From assembly GCF_030317035.1 (NCBI RefSeq), contig NZ_JASZYK010000004.1, positions 124,001 to 188,000 of the forward strand: DNA of 64,000 bases, written 5' to 3'. This document shows, piece after piece, positions 63,984 to 64,000 of this stretch (its first letter is position 1; each line of letters starts with the position of its first letter). The DNA comes from Variovorax sp. J22G73. GTDB taxonomy: Bacteria; Pseudomonadota; Gammaproteobacteria; Burkholderiales; Burkholderiaceae_C. The position numbers were made by a program, and so were the translations under genes. The notes below the pieces were generated by a model, which saw only the letters and a list, made by a program, of their open reading frames with translations, was not told where the DNA came from and made no database searches.

Positions 63984-64000
63984 CGCGTAAGGCAAGCGGG

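Larger units (their letters stand above)
63619..64000. other. Gene-poor right edge with two minus-strand hairpins
   Basis: No gene I can support. The stretch 63715-63960 is clearly less GC-rich than the rest. One 64-codon minus-strand frame (63763-63957) ends WRLAIMLLWHRSWYLMTKLL and has no recognisable family. The stretch is bounded by two hairpins with T-runs on the minus strand. It could hold a small RNA, a remnant, or nothing. Confidence 0.4.

Overview
This is a GC-rich window of densely packed genes from a Gram-negative bacterium. Several things point to a betaproteobacterium of the Burkholderiales, most like Variovorax or another Comamonadaceae: solitary Bug-type (TctC-like) binding proteins, many LysR and MarR regulators, stacked TonB-dependent receptors with FecI/FecR regulators, a trimeric autotransporter, and GTG/TTG starts with ATGA-type overlaps. 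I saw no rRNA, tRNA, CRISPR array, prophage or intact insertion sequence. The species is an inference.

Layout. (1) 1-6240, minus strand: two tandem sigma factor / FecR / TonB-receptor iron-uptake sets, each behind a Fur box; the left receptor runs off the window. (2) 6324-7546: an alpha/beta hydrolase and a CsaA-like protein. (3) 7572-19600: a MarR regulator diverging from a ten-gene plus-strand operon (polyamine-type ABC importer, polysaccharide-deacetylase-like enzyme, two SDRs, two amidases, a Bug protein), closed by a LysR gene. (4) 19601-25069: a Tam-like methyltransferase, a third Fur-box TonB receptor, a small exported protein with a hexanucleotide repeat in its signal peptide, and a LuxR-type regulator. 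(5) 25070-31883: a two-component pair whose kinase has a very large low-complexity periplasmic insert, a solitary PilQ secretin and a porin. (6) 32115-37241: a truncated efflux-channel-like protein, a NERD-domain protein, an OmpR-type regulator and an LptD paralogue. (7) 37287-49366: a nitrogen-scavenging region around a nac gene, with an amino-acid ABC importer plus SDR, an accB-accC-pxpB-pxpC-carrier-pxpA operon, and an aminotransferase plus RraA-like gene. (8) 49389-53461: a D-tartrate dehydratase module with LysR, Bug and MarR genes. (9) 53492-63618: an FlxA-like protein, a pseudo-receiver regulator, an EAL protein, a NarL/RcsB-type regulator and a roughly 2050-residue trimeric autotransporter adhesin.

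The strongest new signal is in region 7. Three promoters carry a perfect ATA-N9-TAT site. In each, that site lies exactly 28 bp from a TTGG -35 element, which is followed by 18 bp and a TAC-type -10, so the site centres at -64. This is the architecture described for NAC-activated promoters, and the gene between two of the sites encodes a close NAC homologue. The sites precede the SDR/amino-acid importer, acc-pxp and aminotransferase operons, so these look like one nitrogen-limitation regulon. The acc-pxp operon itself is unusual: it joins biotin carboxylase and biotin carrier to 5-oxoprolinase-like subunits, has a second carrier-like protein without the biotinylated lysine, and has a PxpA with altered motifs. 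It may act on something other than 5-oxoproline.
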